Both the position numbers and the translations under genes were made by a program. The notes beneath the pieces are model-generated. The model ran no database searches. It was not told where the DNA came from and saw only the letters and a list, made by a program, of their open reading frames with translations. This document shows, piece after piece, positions 44,308-53,607 of a DNA stretch of 64,000 nt. The stretch's first letter is position 1, and every line of letters begins with the position of its first letter. Source of the DNA: an uncultured Sulfurovum sp. (GTDB taxonomy: Bacteria > Campylobacterota > Campylobacteria > Campylobacterales > Sulfurovaceae); assembly GCA_902727895.1 (NCBI GenBank), contig CACVAP010000053.1, positions 39,978 through 103,977 on the forward strand, written 5' to 3'.

Positions 44308-45525
44308 ATGTATTATAAAAGAGATTTAGAATCAAACATAGAACAATATTTAAAGAATTCAGAGATTATTGCCATCTTTGGACCAAGACAAGTTGGTAAG
44401 ACCACGCTTTTAAAAGAGTTTTACAATCGAGTAGAAAATCCTGTTTTTTTGACCTTTGAAGACATAGAGCTTAAAGTTCTTTTTGAAGAGGACATTAAGA
44501 GTTTTATTGCACTTTACATTGACCCTTATGAGCATATATTTATAGATGAATTTCAGTATGCCAAGATGGGTGGGAAACATCTTAAATATATTTATGACAC
44601 GACCGATAAAAAGATATTTATTTCAGGCTCTTCTGCCATGGAACTTTCTATTAATGCTGTTAAGTATTTGGTAGGAAGGATTTTTGTTTTTAACCTTTAC
44701 TCTTTTTCATTTGGAGAGTTTTTACGGGTGAAAGATGAGAACCTTTATAAACTCTACAGTAAAGCAGATGAAAATATTTCAGCTCCACTTTCTAAAAAAA
44801 TATATGGTTATTTAGATGAGTACATTACTTATGGTGGTTACCCCAGAGTGATTTTGAGCCAAAGTAATGAAGAGAAAAAAGAGGTATTGAAAAATCTATT
44901 GAGTATCTACCTATTAAGAGACATCAAAGAGATAGCTAAAATAGCCGATGAAACAAAGATGTACCGACTGGTTAAAGCCCTCTCTTTACAGATAGGAAAT
45001 GTGGTGGTTTACAGTGAACTCTCTAAACTAATAGGCATTAATACTGTGCAACTTAAAGAGTATTTGAGTGTTTTTGAAAAAGCATTTTTAACCAAGACCA
45101 TTAGCCCATTTTTTACCAATAAACAGTTAGAGATAGTTAAAAACCCTGAGATTTTCTTTTTTGATATGGGACTTAGAAATGTCATCATTAAAAACTTTTC
45201 TGCCCTTGAAGACAGAGTGGATAAAGGAGCAATGTTAGAAAACTTTGTTTTTAGAGAGCTGGTTGAAAGAGATGTGAAGTATTATCGAACTAAAAATGGG
45301 GCTGAGGTTGATTTTATCATTGACGATACTATTCCTGTAGAGATAAAATCAAATTTAACCTCCATAAAAATTTCCAAATCTTATCATTATTTCTTAGCCA
45401 ATTATAAACCTAAGCAGGGTTATGTATTAAATTTTAATCAGATTGGAAGTCGAGAATTTAATGCGACAAATATTAAATTTTTACCTCACTTCTTGGCTTT
45501 TAATGGTGTAAAAGATGAAAATTAA
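44308..45525 (+). CDS. AAA_14/DUF4143 ATPase
   Basis: 405 residues of the COG1373 family: Walker A FGPRQVGKTTLLKEF (~31), Walker B HIFIDEFQY, sensor Ser in FISGSSAMELS, then the DUF4143 restriction-endonuclease-like C-terminal domain (VDFIIDDTIPVEIKSN, a PD-(D/E)XK-like D...EIK). Common in accessory islands; function unknown, proposed as defence or regulatory. The start is taken at MYYKRDL (44308); a GTG 9 bp earlier is possible. It overlaps the epimerase gene by 11 bp. Confidence 0.78.
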   Translation: MYYKRDLESNIEQYLKNSEIIAIFGPRQVGKTTLLKEFYNRVENPVFLTFEDIELKVLFEEDIKSFIALYIDPYEHIFIDEFQYAKMGGKHLKYIYDTTDKKIFISGSSAMELSINAVKYLVGRIFVFNLYSFSFGEFLRVKDENLYKLYSKADENISAPLSKKIYGYLDEYITYGGYPRVILSQSNEEKKEVLKNLLSIYLLRDIKEIAKIADETKMYRLVKALSLQIGNVVVYSELSKLIGINTVQLKEYLSVFEKAFLTKTISPFFTNKQLEIVKNPEIFFFDMGLRNVIIKNFSALEDRVDKGAMLENFVFRELVERDVKYYRTKNGAEVDFIIDDTIPVEIKSNLTSIKISKSYHYFLANYKPKQGYVLNFNQIGSREFNATNIKFLPHFLAFNGVKDEN

Positions 45526-46480
45526 AAAAGCCATCATCACAGGAGCAACAGGAGGCTTAGGTCGAAACTTAGGTGAGTTTCTAAGTCAAGAAGGCTGGGA
45601 ACTTCTAGGTTTTGGACGAAATGAAAGCATAGGTAAAGAGCTAGGCTATGCCTTTAAAGCTTTTGATTTAAGTAATTTAGAGGAGACTTTAGAAGCTTTT
45701 GTAGAGGCTGATGTGGTATTTCATTGTGCTGCTCGTTCTTCGCCTTGGGGGAAGTATGAACTTTTTTACAAAGACAATGTACAAGCTACAGAGAATGTGT
45801 TAACAGCTATGAAAAAGTACAACATCCCAAAACTGGTGCATGTTTCAACACCGAGTATTTATTTTGATTTTACTGACCAGATAAATGTGAAAGAAAGCTA
45901 CCGACCTAAACAGTTTGTGAATGCCTACGCTCAAACAAAATATGAAGCCGAAGAGTTGGTCTTAGCTTCAAGTGTAGATGCTACCATTATCCGACCTCGT
46001 GGGATTTTTGGTGAGTATGATTCGGTGCTTATTCCTCGTTTAGAAAAGATAGCCAATAGAGGGGTGTTACCCCTGATAAATAAGGGAAATGCTTTAGTGG
46101 ATGTGACCTATGTGGGTAATGTGGTGCATGCCATGTACCTCTGTGCTACAAAAGAGCTACCTGATAAAAGCATCTTTAACATTAGCAATGATGAACCTAT
46201 AGAGATTTCAAAACTTTTTGAGATGGTTATGGCAACCTTGGGCAAAGAAGTGAAGTATAAAAACGTTGCTTATAAAACCATGATGAGGCTGGCAACTGTT
46301 TTGGAGTTTGTTGCTAAATTAGGTTTGAGTAAAGAACCGATGATAACGAAGTATGGTGTAGGACTGATAGCCCATGACCAGACGTTGGACTTGCAGAAGG
46401 CTAAGGATGTTTTGGGGTATCGCCCGAAGTATAGTTTGGAGGAAGGGTTGGAGAGGTATGCTTGGAGTAGAGAATATTAA
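45515..46480 (+). CDS. NAD-dependent epimerase/dehydratase (OleD/3-beta-HSD-like)
   Basis: 321-residue extended short-chain dehydrogenase. Rossmann motif TGATGGLGRNLG, VVFHCAARSSPWG, active-site NAYAQTKYEAEEL (YxxxK), RPRGIFGEYD. The HCAARSSPWG segment recalls 3-beta-hydroxysteroid dehydrogenase/OleD relatives. With the FabH/OleA-like enzyme at 38.6 kb and the downstream MBL, ligase and ATP-grasp genes it probably forms a small biosynthetic route. It overlaps the end of the DUF4143 gene. Confidence 0.82.
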   Translation: MKIKKAIITGATGGLGRNLGEFLSQEGWELLGFGRNESIGKELGYAFKAFDLSNLEETLEAFVEADVVFHCAARSSPWGKYELFYKDNVQATENVLTAMKKYNIPKLVHVSTPSIYFDFTDQINVKESYRPKQFVNAYAQTKYEAEELVLASSVDATIIRPRGIFGEYDSVLIPRLEKIANRGVLPLINKGNALVDVTYVGNVVHAMYLCATKELPDKSIFNISNDEPIEISKLFEMVMATLGKEVKYKNVAYKTMMRLATVLEFVAKLGLSKEPMITKYGVGLIAHDQTLDLQKAKDVLGYRPKYSLEEGLERYAWSREY

Positions 46481-46787
46481 TTTAATTGAAGAACTTAGTA
46501 TAGGGTGGGTATATATTATTTGGATGTCAATACCTATTGCATTTATTATACAAAAAAGTATTAATTTTTTTAAAAAAACTAAACTACTATTTAGACCATC
46601 ATATAATATAGTTGCAGGTAGTTTATTTATAACAAATATGTTGTTATTATTTCTTATGCATACTTTCATTTATTTTGAATTAAGTAGTTATTTTTATATT
46701 GTATATTCTTTAGGAATTATATTTTGTATTTATATACTTACATACTTTTTTAAAATTTATATAGCAAAACTTGATTTGTATAAATAA
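46458..46787 (+). CDS. Small membrane protein of unknown function
   Basis: 109 residues from ATG 46458 (GGAGAGG site), overlapping the epimerase end by 23 bp. Three hydrophobic segments (IGWVYIIWMSIPIAFII; YNIVAGSLFITNMLLLFLM; FYIVYSLGIIFCIYILTYFF). AT content is higher than that of the neighbours. It interrupts the epimerase-MBL gene order. No family recognised. Confidence 0.5.
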   Translation: MLGVENINLIEELSIGWVYIIWMSIPIAFIIQKSINFFKKTKLLFRPSYNIVAGSLFITNMLLLFLMHTFIYFELSSYFYIVYSLGIIFCIYILTYFFKIYIAKLDLYK

Positions 46788-46825
46788 AATCTTATTGCCA
46801 CTAATTGAAGATAAAAGGAGAAAGA

Positions 46826-47620
46826 ATGTACCCCACAAAAATAACCCTATACCAAGTAGGCTACTGCAAACACCCAGAGTTCATGGTGAAACGTGGAGGA
46901 AGCTTTTCTTCCATAAAATTTCCAGCCATGGTTGCGTTGATAGAGTATGAGGGTAAAAACTTACTTTTTGACACAGGTTATGGGAAACACTTTTTTGATG
47001 CTACAGCTAAATTTCCTGAAAAACTTTATGCTATTACTACTCCTGTGACGTTAGAAAAGCCTTTGGTGGAGATGATGGACAAAAAGATAGACAGCATTTT
47101 TATCTCTCATTTTCATGCTGATCATATTGGAGGGTTAAAAGATTTTCCTGATGCGAAACTTTATTGTTCTAAAGAGGCGTATGAGATTGCTAAGGGAAAG
47201 ATGTCTCGATTTTCTAAGACCAAAATGGGGGTGCTTCCAGCTCTTTTACCTGATGATTTTGAAGAACGTTTGACGTACATCGAAGATTTACCTAAAGTCA
47301 ATTTACCTGATGCTTTAGCTCCATTTGAAAAGGGTTATTTGTTAGAAGATAAATTTTATGTCATTGAGCTAGATGGACATGCTTATGGTCAGTATGGTTT
47401 GGTGGTGGACGATACCTTTTTTGTGAGTGATGCTGTTTGGGACATAGAGGCGATTACTAAAGGGCTTAAACCTAATATTTTGACCCATATTATTTTTAAA
47501 GATGCGAAGGTTTATTATGAAACGATTGATAAATTAAAAGAGCTTCATCGACGTAATCCTACTTTGAAAATAGTACCTACTCATTGTACTAAGACCCATG
47601 AGTGGTATGAAGATGTTTAG
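46826..47620 (+). CDS. MBL-fold metallo-hydrolase
   Basis: 264 residues; start at MYPTKITL with AAGGAG upstream. Metal motif SHFHADHIGG (~94-103), later His/Asp ligands in VVDDTFFVSDAV and THCTKTHEW. A cytoplasmic hydrolase (lactonase- or thioesterase-like), consistent with a role in the adjacent pathway. It overlaps the following ligase gene. Confidence 0.85.
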   Translation: MYPTKITLYQVGYCKHPEFMVKRGGSFSSIKFPAMVALIEYEGKNLLFDTGYGKHFFDATAKFPEKLYAITTPVTLEKPLVEMMDKKIDSIFISHFHADHIGGLKDFPDAKLYCSKEAYEIAKGKMSRFSKTKMGVLPALLPDDFEERLTYIEDLPKVNLPDALAPFEKGYLLEDKFYVIELDGHAYGQYGLVVDDTFFVSDAVWDIEAITKGLKPNILTHIIFKDAKVYYETIDKLKELHRRNPTLKIVPTHCTKTHEWYEDV

Positions 47621-48857
47621 AAAACTTGGTATTGTAAAAGAGTTTTTGTCAGTTAAAAACTTTAGATCTAAAGAGGCTTTAGACGCTTATCAACAAGAGA
47701 AATTAGAAGATAGGTTAAGTTCTCATGGAAGTGTTTTTTATCCAAACTCTAGAAAACTAGAAGATTTTCCTATTATTAACAAAAAGATTTTTATGGAGAA
47801 CTTTGAAGCCATAAACACGGTAGGCATTAAAAAAGAAGAAGCATTTTCTGTGGCATTGGCTTCTGAAGAGAGTCGAAATTTTTCTAATAAAATAGGTGAT
47901 ATTTCTGTAGGTTTGTCATCGGGTACAAGTGGTAGTCGAGGGCTTTTTTTAGTTTCAGAAGAGGAGAGTATTCGTTGGGCTGGATATATTTTAAAACGGA
48001 TGTTGCCAAAACCTTTACTTCAACAACATAAAATAGCTTTTTTCCTACGCGCAAATTCTAACTTGTATGAGAGTGTTAATTCTAGATTGATACAGTTTTC
48101 ATTTTATGATTTACTGACACCATTGGAAGATCATATAGAGCTGTTGAACAAAACTCAACCAAGCATTTTAATTGCTCCTGCACAGGTACTTAGGCTTTTA
48201 GCATTGTCAGATAGGTTAGAGATTTATCCTAAGAAAATCATTTCAGTAGCCGAGGTCTTAGAGGAAGAAGATGAAGTCTTAATAGCTCAACGATTTTCAC
48301 AAAAAGTGCATCAGGTGTATCAGTGTACCGAGGGTTTTTTAGCCCATACTTGTGAAGAGGGAAATTTACATCTAAATGAAGACAGAGTCTACATCGAAAA
48401 GGAGTGGATAGATAAAGAGAGTGGACGGTTTAGCCCCATTATTACTGACTTCTTTCGTTCTTCTCAGCCTGTCATTCGTTATAAGTTGGATGACATTTTA
48501 GTGTTAGAGAAAGAGCCATGTGCTTGTGGGTCTGTTTTTACACGAATTCAAAAGATAGAAGGACGTTGTGACGACATCTTGAAAGTTAAAGATAAAAAGA
48601 ATGAGTCTTATTTATTGTTTCCTGATTTTGTTCGTCGTGCTATTATCCGAGCTAGTGACAAAGTAGAAGAGTATGCTGTGGAACATAAAGCAGATGGCTT
48701 ACATATTTATTTACAACCATTGGGTCTGAAAGATGAGGTGGAGAAGTCGCTTCAAAAGCTTTATTTTGAACAAGGGTTAGAGGTTTTAGAACATTTTTAC
48801 CATCCTTATCAGATGGGAAAACTTACAGACAAACGAAGAAGGGTTAAACAGTTATGA
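47607..48857 (+). CDS. F390-synthetase-related adenylate-forming enzyme
   Basis: 416 residues, AMP-forming ligase of the 'F390 synthetase-related' group (phenylacetate-CoA-ligase branch). P-loop-like VGLSSGTSGSRGLF (~108), YQCTEGFLAHTC, and VIRYKLDDI with a CACGS zinc-like site and RCDDILKVKD at the C-terminus. It activates a carboxylate as acyl-AMP. Start uncertain (ATG 47598, 47607 or 47613, all overlapping the MBL gene). ATGA overlap with the ATP-grasp gene. Confidence 0.78.
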   Translation: MKMFRKLGIVKEFLSVKNFRSKEALDAYQQEKLEDRLSSHGSVFYPNSRKLEDFPIINKKIFMENFEAINTVGIKKEEAFSVALASEESRNFSNKIGDISVGLSSGTSGSRGLFLVSEEESIRWAGYILKRMLPKPLLQQHKIAFFLRANSNLYESVNSRLIQFSFYDLLTPLEDHIELLNKTQPSILIAPAQVLRLLALSDRLEIYPKKIISVAEVLEEEDEVLIAQRFSQKVHQVYQCTEGFLAHTCEEGNLHLNEDRVYIEKEWIDKESGRFSPIITDFFRSSQPVIRYKLDDILVLEKEPCACGSVFTRIQKIEGRCDDILKVKDKKNESYLLFPDFVRRAIIRASDKVEEYAVEHKADGLHIYLQPLGLKDEVEKSLQKLYFEQGLEVLEHFYHPYQMGKLTDKRRRVKQL

Positions 48858-49942
48858 AGATTTTAATTACCTGCCCTAGAGCGCCTGTTACCATAGAGTG
48901 GATACGCATATTTACTAAAGCTGGTCATGAAGTACTTTTAGTGGACTCTTTGAGTTTTCCGATTGCTAAGTACTATAAGAATACCAAGTTTATAAAAGTT
49001 TCTTCTCCACGTTTGGATTTTGAGAATTATAAAAAAGATATGACAAAACTGATTGACAAAGTTGATTGGGTCATTCCTAATTGTGAAGATATCTTTTTTT
49101 TAAGTAAAGTTCGTGATAGCCTAGAAACAGATGCTTTCTTCTTTATGCCAAAAAGTGATTTACTTTTTGAATTACACCATAAGTTTAATTTCTTTGAACA
49201 CTTAAATAAGCATGTAAAAATGCCTAAGACAAAACTGTTGACTTCTAAAGAGCAGATAGAGATAGATGAAAATACTATTTTGAAACCAGTCTATTCACGG
49301 TTTGGACGCAGTGTTATTCGAGAGGTTACGGAAAAAAATATAGAAAAAATAGAAGTCTCAGAAGCTTACCCATGGGTGCAACAAGAACGCATTGTTGGGG
49401 AGGCTATTTGTAACTATGCGCTTGTTTTAAATGGAGAGCTTTTGGCGCATGTGGCATACCGACCGATGTATCTGCTTAATGGGGCTGCTGCGACTTATTT
49501 TGAACCTTATGTGGACGAACGTTTAGATAAGTTCATGGCTCAGTTTGCTAAAGATACGAATTACACAGGACAGGTTGCTTTTGATTTTATAGATGATGGG
49601 AAAGATTTGTATGTATTAGAGTGTAACCCCCGTGCTACCAGTGGTTTACACTTGTTGAGTGAGGGCTTGACTTTTGAAGATGAGGTTTTCAAGTATAGAC
49701 CCAAAGAACAGCCTTCAGCCTATAGGGTAAGTACAACACTCTATTCACTTTTTGGGTTTCAAGCACTTCTGAAAGGTGAGTTTAAACAGTTGCATCAGGA
49801 CTATAAACGAGCCAAGGATGTTTTAGAGGGTGTGCCATTTTATGGTCAATCTTTGTCAATGTTTGGGATGCTTCAACGGGCTGTGATGTATCGGAAAGAG
49901 ATTACGAGTGCTAGTACTTTTGATATTGAGTTTGATGGTTAG
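48854..49942 (+). CDS. ATP-grasp carboxylate-amine ligase
   Basis: 362-residue ATP-grasp enzyme. N-terminal PreATP-grasp fold (ITCPRAPVTIEWIRIFTKAG), ATP-binding Lys in TILKPVYSRFGRS, acidic metal site in LYVLECNPRATSGLHLL. Joins a carboxylate to an amine or thiol. Co-translated with the F390-related ligase (ATGA). Its last 4 bp overlap the oppositely oriented PIN gene. Confidence 0.82.
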   Translation: MKILITCPRAPVTIEWIRIFTKAGHEVLLVDSLSFPIAKYYKNTKFIKVSSPRLDFENYKKDMTKLIDKVDWVIPNCEDIFFLSKVRDSLETDAFFFMPKSDLLFELHHKFNFFEHLNKHVKMPKTKLLTSKEQIEIDENTILKPVYSRFGRSVIREVTEKNIEKIEVSEAYPWVQQERIVGEAICNYALVLNGELLAHVAYRPMYLLNGAAATYFEPYVDERLDKFMAQFAKDTNYTGQVAFDFIDDGKDLYVLECNPRATSGLHLLSEGLTFEDEVFKYRPKEQPSAYRVSTTLYSLFGFQALLKGEFKQLHQDYKRAKDVLEGVPFYGQSLSMFGMLQRAVMYRKEITSASTFDIEFDG

Positions 49943-50346
49943 TTATTTAGCATTTCATCATAGTTTAAAACTTCAACACCACAATCAACAAAACCTTTAT
50001 CTGAGGTGATGATATAAACACAATCATGCTTTTTTGCACAAAGGCATTGTAAGGTATCTTCTAAATCTTGTCCTTGATGAGTCTTACAGTTGGTTATGGC
50101 TTGAGATATCAAGGCTACGCCATAAGGAACAACTGACCATTTATCGATGATGGTTTCAAAAAAGAGCAAGACTTTTTCTTTGTCTTTAGAAATATAAAAA
50201 ATTGTACTTAACATATCCTCGCTAATAAAAATACTGTAATCCTCTGTGATTAACTTACTTATTAAGGCTTTTGACTCTGTATGCAGAGGTCGTTTTTTAT
50301 CTAAAAAATCTAAGATAATATTGGTATCTAAAAAGATATTTTTCAT
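49939..50346 (-). CDS. PIN-domain toxin
   Basis: 135 residues. Acid residues in FLDTNIILDFLD, SEDMLSTIFY, GQDLEDTLQCL and ITSDKGF fit a PIN nuclease. Preceded 2 bp upstream on the minus strand by a short antitoxin-like gene. Cleavage target unknown. Confidence 0.78.
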   Translation of the reverse strand: MKNIFLDTNIILDFLDKKRPLHTESKALISKLITEDYSIFISEDMLSTIFYISKDKEKVLLFFETIIDKWSVVPYGVALISQAITNCKTHQGQDLEDTLQCLCAKKHDCVYIITSDKGFVDCGVEVLNYDEMLNN

Positions 50347-50348
50347 GT

Positions 50349-50624
50349 TTATTTATCTTCTTTATGAGATTTAATTTCTTGTATAGAACGGTTATTAGTA
50401 TCGCCATCCATTATTCCTGCAAACTGCATAATGTCATTTAACTTTTTTTTCTTTTGTTTTGCAATCTCTTTTTCTAAAAACTCTTTAACCAAGTCAGCAT
50501 ATTGTGAGGAGATAAACACTCCTTTGTATTCATTGGACTTTTTATCTTCAATATTAATATAATCATAATTTGCAAACATACTACCATTTCTCGTCAGTTC
50601 ACGGATACTCATGGTTGTTGTCAT
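50349..50624 (-). CDS. Antitoxin of the PIN pair
   Basis: 91 residues, N-terminal Phd-like region (SIRELTRNGSMFANYDYINI) and a Lys/Glu-rich C-terminus. GGAGAC ribosome binding site. No precise family named; assignment is from position before the PIN toxin and from size. An inverted repeat upstream (50665-50683) may be its operator. Confidence 0.6.
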   Translation of the reverse strand: MTTTMSIRELTRNGSMFANYDYINIEDKKSNEYKGVFISSQYADLVKEFLEKEIAKQKKKKLNDIMQFAGIMDGDTNNRSIQEIKSHKEDK

Positions 50625-50664
50625 TTTGTCTCCTTTATCGTCATATATTTTATTGTAGCTTATA

Positions 50665-50683
50665 ATATTGATATTGTCAATAT
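50665..50683 (-). promoter_or_regulatory. Inverted repeat between two divergent TA modules
   Basis: ATATTGA / TCAATAT with a 5-base spacer, 41-59 bp before the antitoxin ATG; candidate autoregulatory operator. Confidence 0.45.
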
Positions 50684-50790
50684 GACTAAAGGAGATTATT
50701 AGTGTATTTAGTATTTAGTTTAGTAGATAATATTTTAAAAATATGTTATAATTATCCGTATAATAGTATAGATGATTAAAAGGATTTTAA

Positions 50791-51087
50791 ATGGTAGCCT
50801 ATACACAAAATGAACTTGTATCAGCCACAGAGATTTCAAAGCAGTTTGGAGAGTATATTTCTAAAGTTAAAAATGGTCTCCTTGATAAGATAGGTATTTT
50901 AAAAAATAATAAACTGAATGCTGTGATTTTATCTGTTGAAGAGTATGAACAGTTGATTATGGCTCGAAATAAACTTGAAGATATGGAAACGTATCAAATG
51001 ATTAATGAGCGAATGAAGACTCCTAAAGAAGAGTATGTTGATGGTGGAGATGTGTTAAAAAGACTTAATTTGTCATTGGATGATTAG
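50791..51087 (+). CDS. Phd/YefM-type antitoxin
   Basis: 98 residues; N-terminal Phd/YefM DNA-binding fold (LVSATEISKQFGEYISKVKNG; AVILSVEEYEQLI), acidic C-terminal toxin-binding tail (NLSLDD). A TATAAT box lies at 50759-50764. Pairs with the RelE-type toxin 2 bp downstream. Confidence 0.8.
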   Translation: MVAYTQNELVSATEISKQFGEYISKVKNGLLDKIGILKNNKLNAVILSVEEYEQLIMARNKLEDMETYQMINERMKTPKEEYVDGGDVLKRLNLSLDD

Positions 51088-51089
51088 TC

Positions 51090-51389
51090 ATGTATGATTA
51101 TAAGTTTCATCCTGAGGCAGAAAAAGAGTTAGAAAAATTAAACCGTTCTGTTCAGATACTGTTTACTAAGACTTTGAAGAAAATACTCAAAAGTCCTGAA
51201 CTAGGAATTGATCTAGGAAATAAGAATAACTTAAATTTAAGTGGTTTGAAGAAGATGTATTTTGAGCATAAACGCTATAGGGTAGTTTATCAGATTTTAG
51301 ATGATGAGGTTATTATTCATCTGATTGCTATTGGTAAGCGTGATAAGATGGAAGTTTATGAGAAGGCTGGGGAGAGGGTTGAGAAGTGA
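51090..51389 (+). CDS. RelE/ParE-family toxin
   Basis: 99 residues with the RelE/ParE fold: YDYKFHPEAEKELEKLNRS, HKRYRVVYQILDDEVIIHLI (split: KRYRVVYQILDD), and AIGKRDKMEVYEKA. Likely an mRNA interferase. It overlaps the next gene's start by 4 bp (GTGA). Intact with its Phd-type partner. Confidence 0.82.
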   Translation: MYDYKFHPEAEKELEKLNRSVQILFTKTLKKILKSPELGIDLGNKNNLNLSGLKKMYFEHKRYRVVYQILDDEVIIHLIAIGKRDKMEVYEKAGERVEK

Positions 51390-52785
51390 GTATTGAAAGA
51401 ATAAAATTTGTAGAGTTAATAGAAGATAATCAGCTTTTTTATAAATCTATGCACTTAGATGTCATAGATGATAATAAAGCATGGTTTGGTAATTTAACTT
51501 TCGAACATACATTTTGGTTAGGGCATGAAGGAATTACATATGATAGATTAAATAGTATAGATACTTTAACTTCTTTTGATGAATCTAAAGACACTTTTAA
51601 ACTTGGTGATTCACCCTCTGCTTTTAATATTTTATCATTACAATTTAATAATTGCTTTTTTGAGGAAGAGCCTCTTCTCCATAGTTCAAACATTAAATTC
51701 ATTTCTTTTTATGATTGTAATTTTGAGTGTGATGTATATAACTTGTTACTGAAGTATTCAAATATATCTTTGAAAATCGAATTTCACAATTGTACCTTTT
51801 CTCGAATAGGACTTTGGAATATGACAAAGGATGATGAATTAAATGTATTTGAGTTATATGGTGGAGCAATTGAGAGTTTTGAAATAATAAATAAAATTAT
51901 AATAGAAAAGTTTTATATTAATAAACAATATCATGGTAATAATAGTCAAATCACAAAAATTAAAAACCTTAAAATAAAAAATTCTATTTTTGAAGAAAAT
52001 TTCAAATTACATAATTGTGAAGTGGAAAACGTCTGTTTAGAGGATGTAGATTTTGAAAAGAATGCAGACTTTTTTTAACTAAATTTACACAAGGATTAAT
52101 TGAGGATGATGAAAAAATTCATTTACCAATATATTTAAAAGCTATCAACTTTAAAAGTTTAGCTCTTTTTGGAGATTGTAGGTTCCATGAAAAGTTAATT
52201 TTTAAATATGTAACCTTTGAGAGTTACAGTCATTTGAGAAGAGCAAAATTTTATAAAGGAGTGGATTTAGACTATACCAATATACAAGAGGAAATGAATT
52301 TTTTTGCTGTAGAAAACCTAGATACTAAAGAGTCAAAAAAAGAGACCTCTCAAGAAACATATAGAATTATCAAACATAATTTTGAAAAAATTGCTAATAA
52401 AGTGGAAGCGAATAAATATCATGCTTTAGAGTTGGAGAAGAAATTGGAAGATTCGAATAATCCTTTGTCTGAGAGACTTGTTTTATGGTTTCATTGGTTC
52501 TTTTCAAGAAATGGGACAAATTGGATGCTTCCATTATTTTTTATTATTTTAATAGGTATGTCAACAGTTCTTTTTATACATTTAGATTCTCTTGTAATTC
52601 AAGACTTTAGAAATTGGGATTTATGGAAGAGAGGACTCTCTGAGTCATTTAAATACATTTATATTTTGTATAAAGATAATGACTTATGGGATAATCACCC
52701 GATAATATTTGCATTGAATAAGTTCTTTTTAGGATACCTATATTATCAATTCCTAATAGCTGTAAGAAAAGATACACGAAAATAA
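51386..52785 (+). pseudogene. Frameshifted pentapeptide-like membrane protein
   Basis: GTG start at 51386. The first frame (230 aa) stops just after a run of seven T (52070-52076). Adding one T restores a continuous frame through FFLTKFTQGLIEDDEKIHL into the second frame to 52785, giving ~466 residues. The N-terminal part has quasi-repeated N/D/F-rich segments (NCFFEEEP; FYDCNFECD; FHNCTFSRI) like pentapeptide-repeat solenoids. The C-terminal part has a helix-rich linker and two membrane segments (WMLPLFFIILIGMSTVLFI; LNKFFLGYLYYQFLIAV). It may be phase-variable rather than dead. Confidence 0.65.
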
Positions 52786-52802
52786 ATGAAAAGTTTTAGA
52801 GA

Positions 52803-53582
52803 ATGAGTTATTCAAAAAAAATGTATGAAATTTTTATCAATAACTCATCTTCAACCCTAATAAAAAAACTAAACACAAACTTCACTTATTACCAAATAAA
52901 CAACGAATTTATAATAACAACCATCACAAACAAAGTAAAACCAAATTCCTATGTAGCTTCACCCTATGCACTCTTAATTGATTATAGTGAAGATGAACTA
53001 GTAAAAATAGAGTCAAAATTTCAAAGAGGTTTTTTACATCTATTTATTAAAACCTTTGCTTCTTTTTTACGATACACGCAGATAGATAAAGCTCAAACTT
53101 TAAATAACTACATGCTTTCTACAAATTTTTTTTCGCAGAAGTGGGAGAGTTTAGATATTCAAGTGTTAGAAGAGAAAGCCATAGAACATTATGCTGAACA
53201 TGCTTTGATGATTCGTTCAGTTAATAAGATTCAAAATCCTAAACTATTTGAAAACCTTCATCAAAATGGTTGGATAGCGATTGTCTCTCGGCAGGTTTAT
53301 TTGTTTGATGACAAAGAGAAATGGGCTAGGAGTCGTAATACGATTAATGATAAAAAGTTGTTGAACGCTAGCCGTTTTGAATTTTGTAAAATGGATGCTG
53401 ATAGTTCCGAGTTTGTAAGGGCTGAGGAGTTGTATAACCTTTTGTATCTAGAGAAGTATTCTCAGCATAACATTCAGTTTACGGCGAAGTATTTACAGCT
53501 TTTGGTTGAAGGTGGATTGTTAGATTTGTATTTGTTGAGAGACAAGGAGAAGATGAATTATGTAGATTCCGTGTTAAAGTAA
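52803..53582 (+). pseudogene. Acetyltransferase-like protein truncated by IS110 copy 2
   Basis: The frame encodes ~254 native residues and then runs into the IS110 right end; the last few codons (DSVLK) are IS sequence. The protein looks like a GNAT-type transferase related to those in F390-synthetase-related clusters (WARSRNTINDKKLLNASRF; LYLEKYSQHNIQFTAKY), but the C-terminal half is missing and nothing on the far side of the IS continues it. Family assignment is tentative. Confidence 0.55.
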
Positions 53583-53607
53583 GCTGACGGAATCAATAAA
53601 TCTTGAA

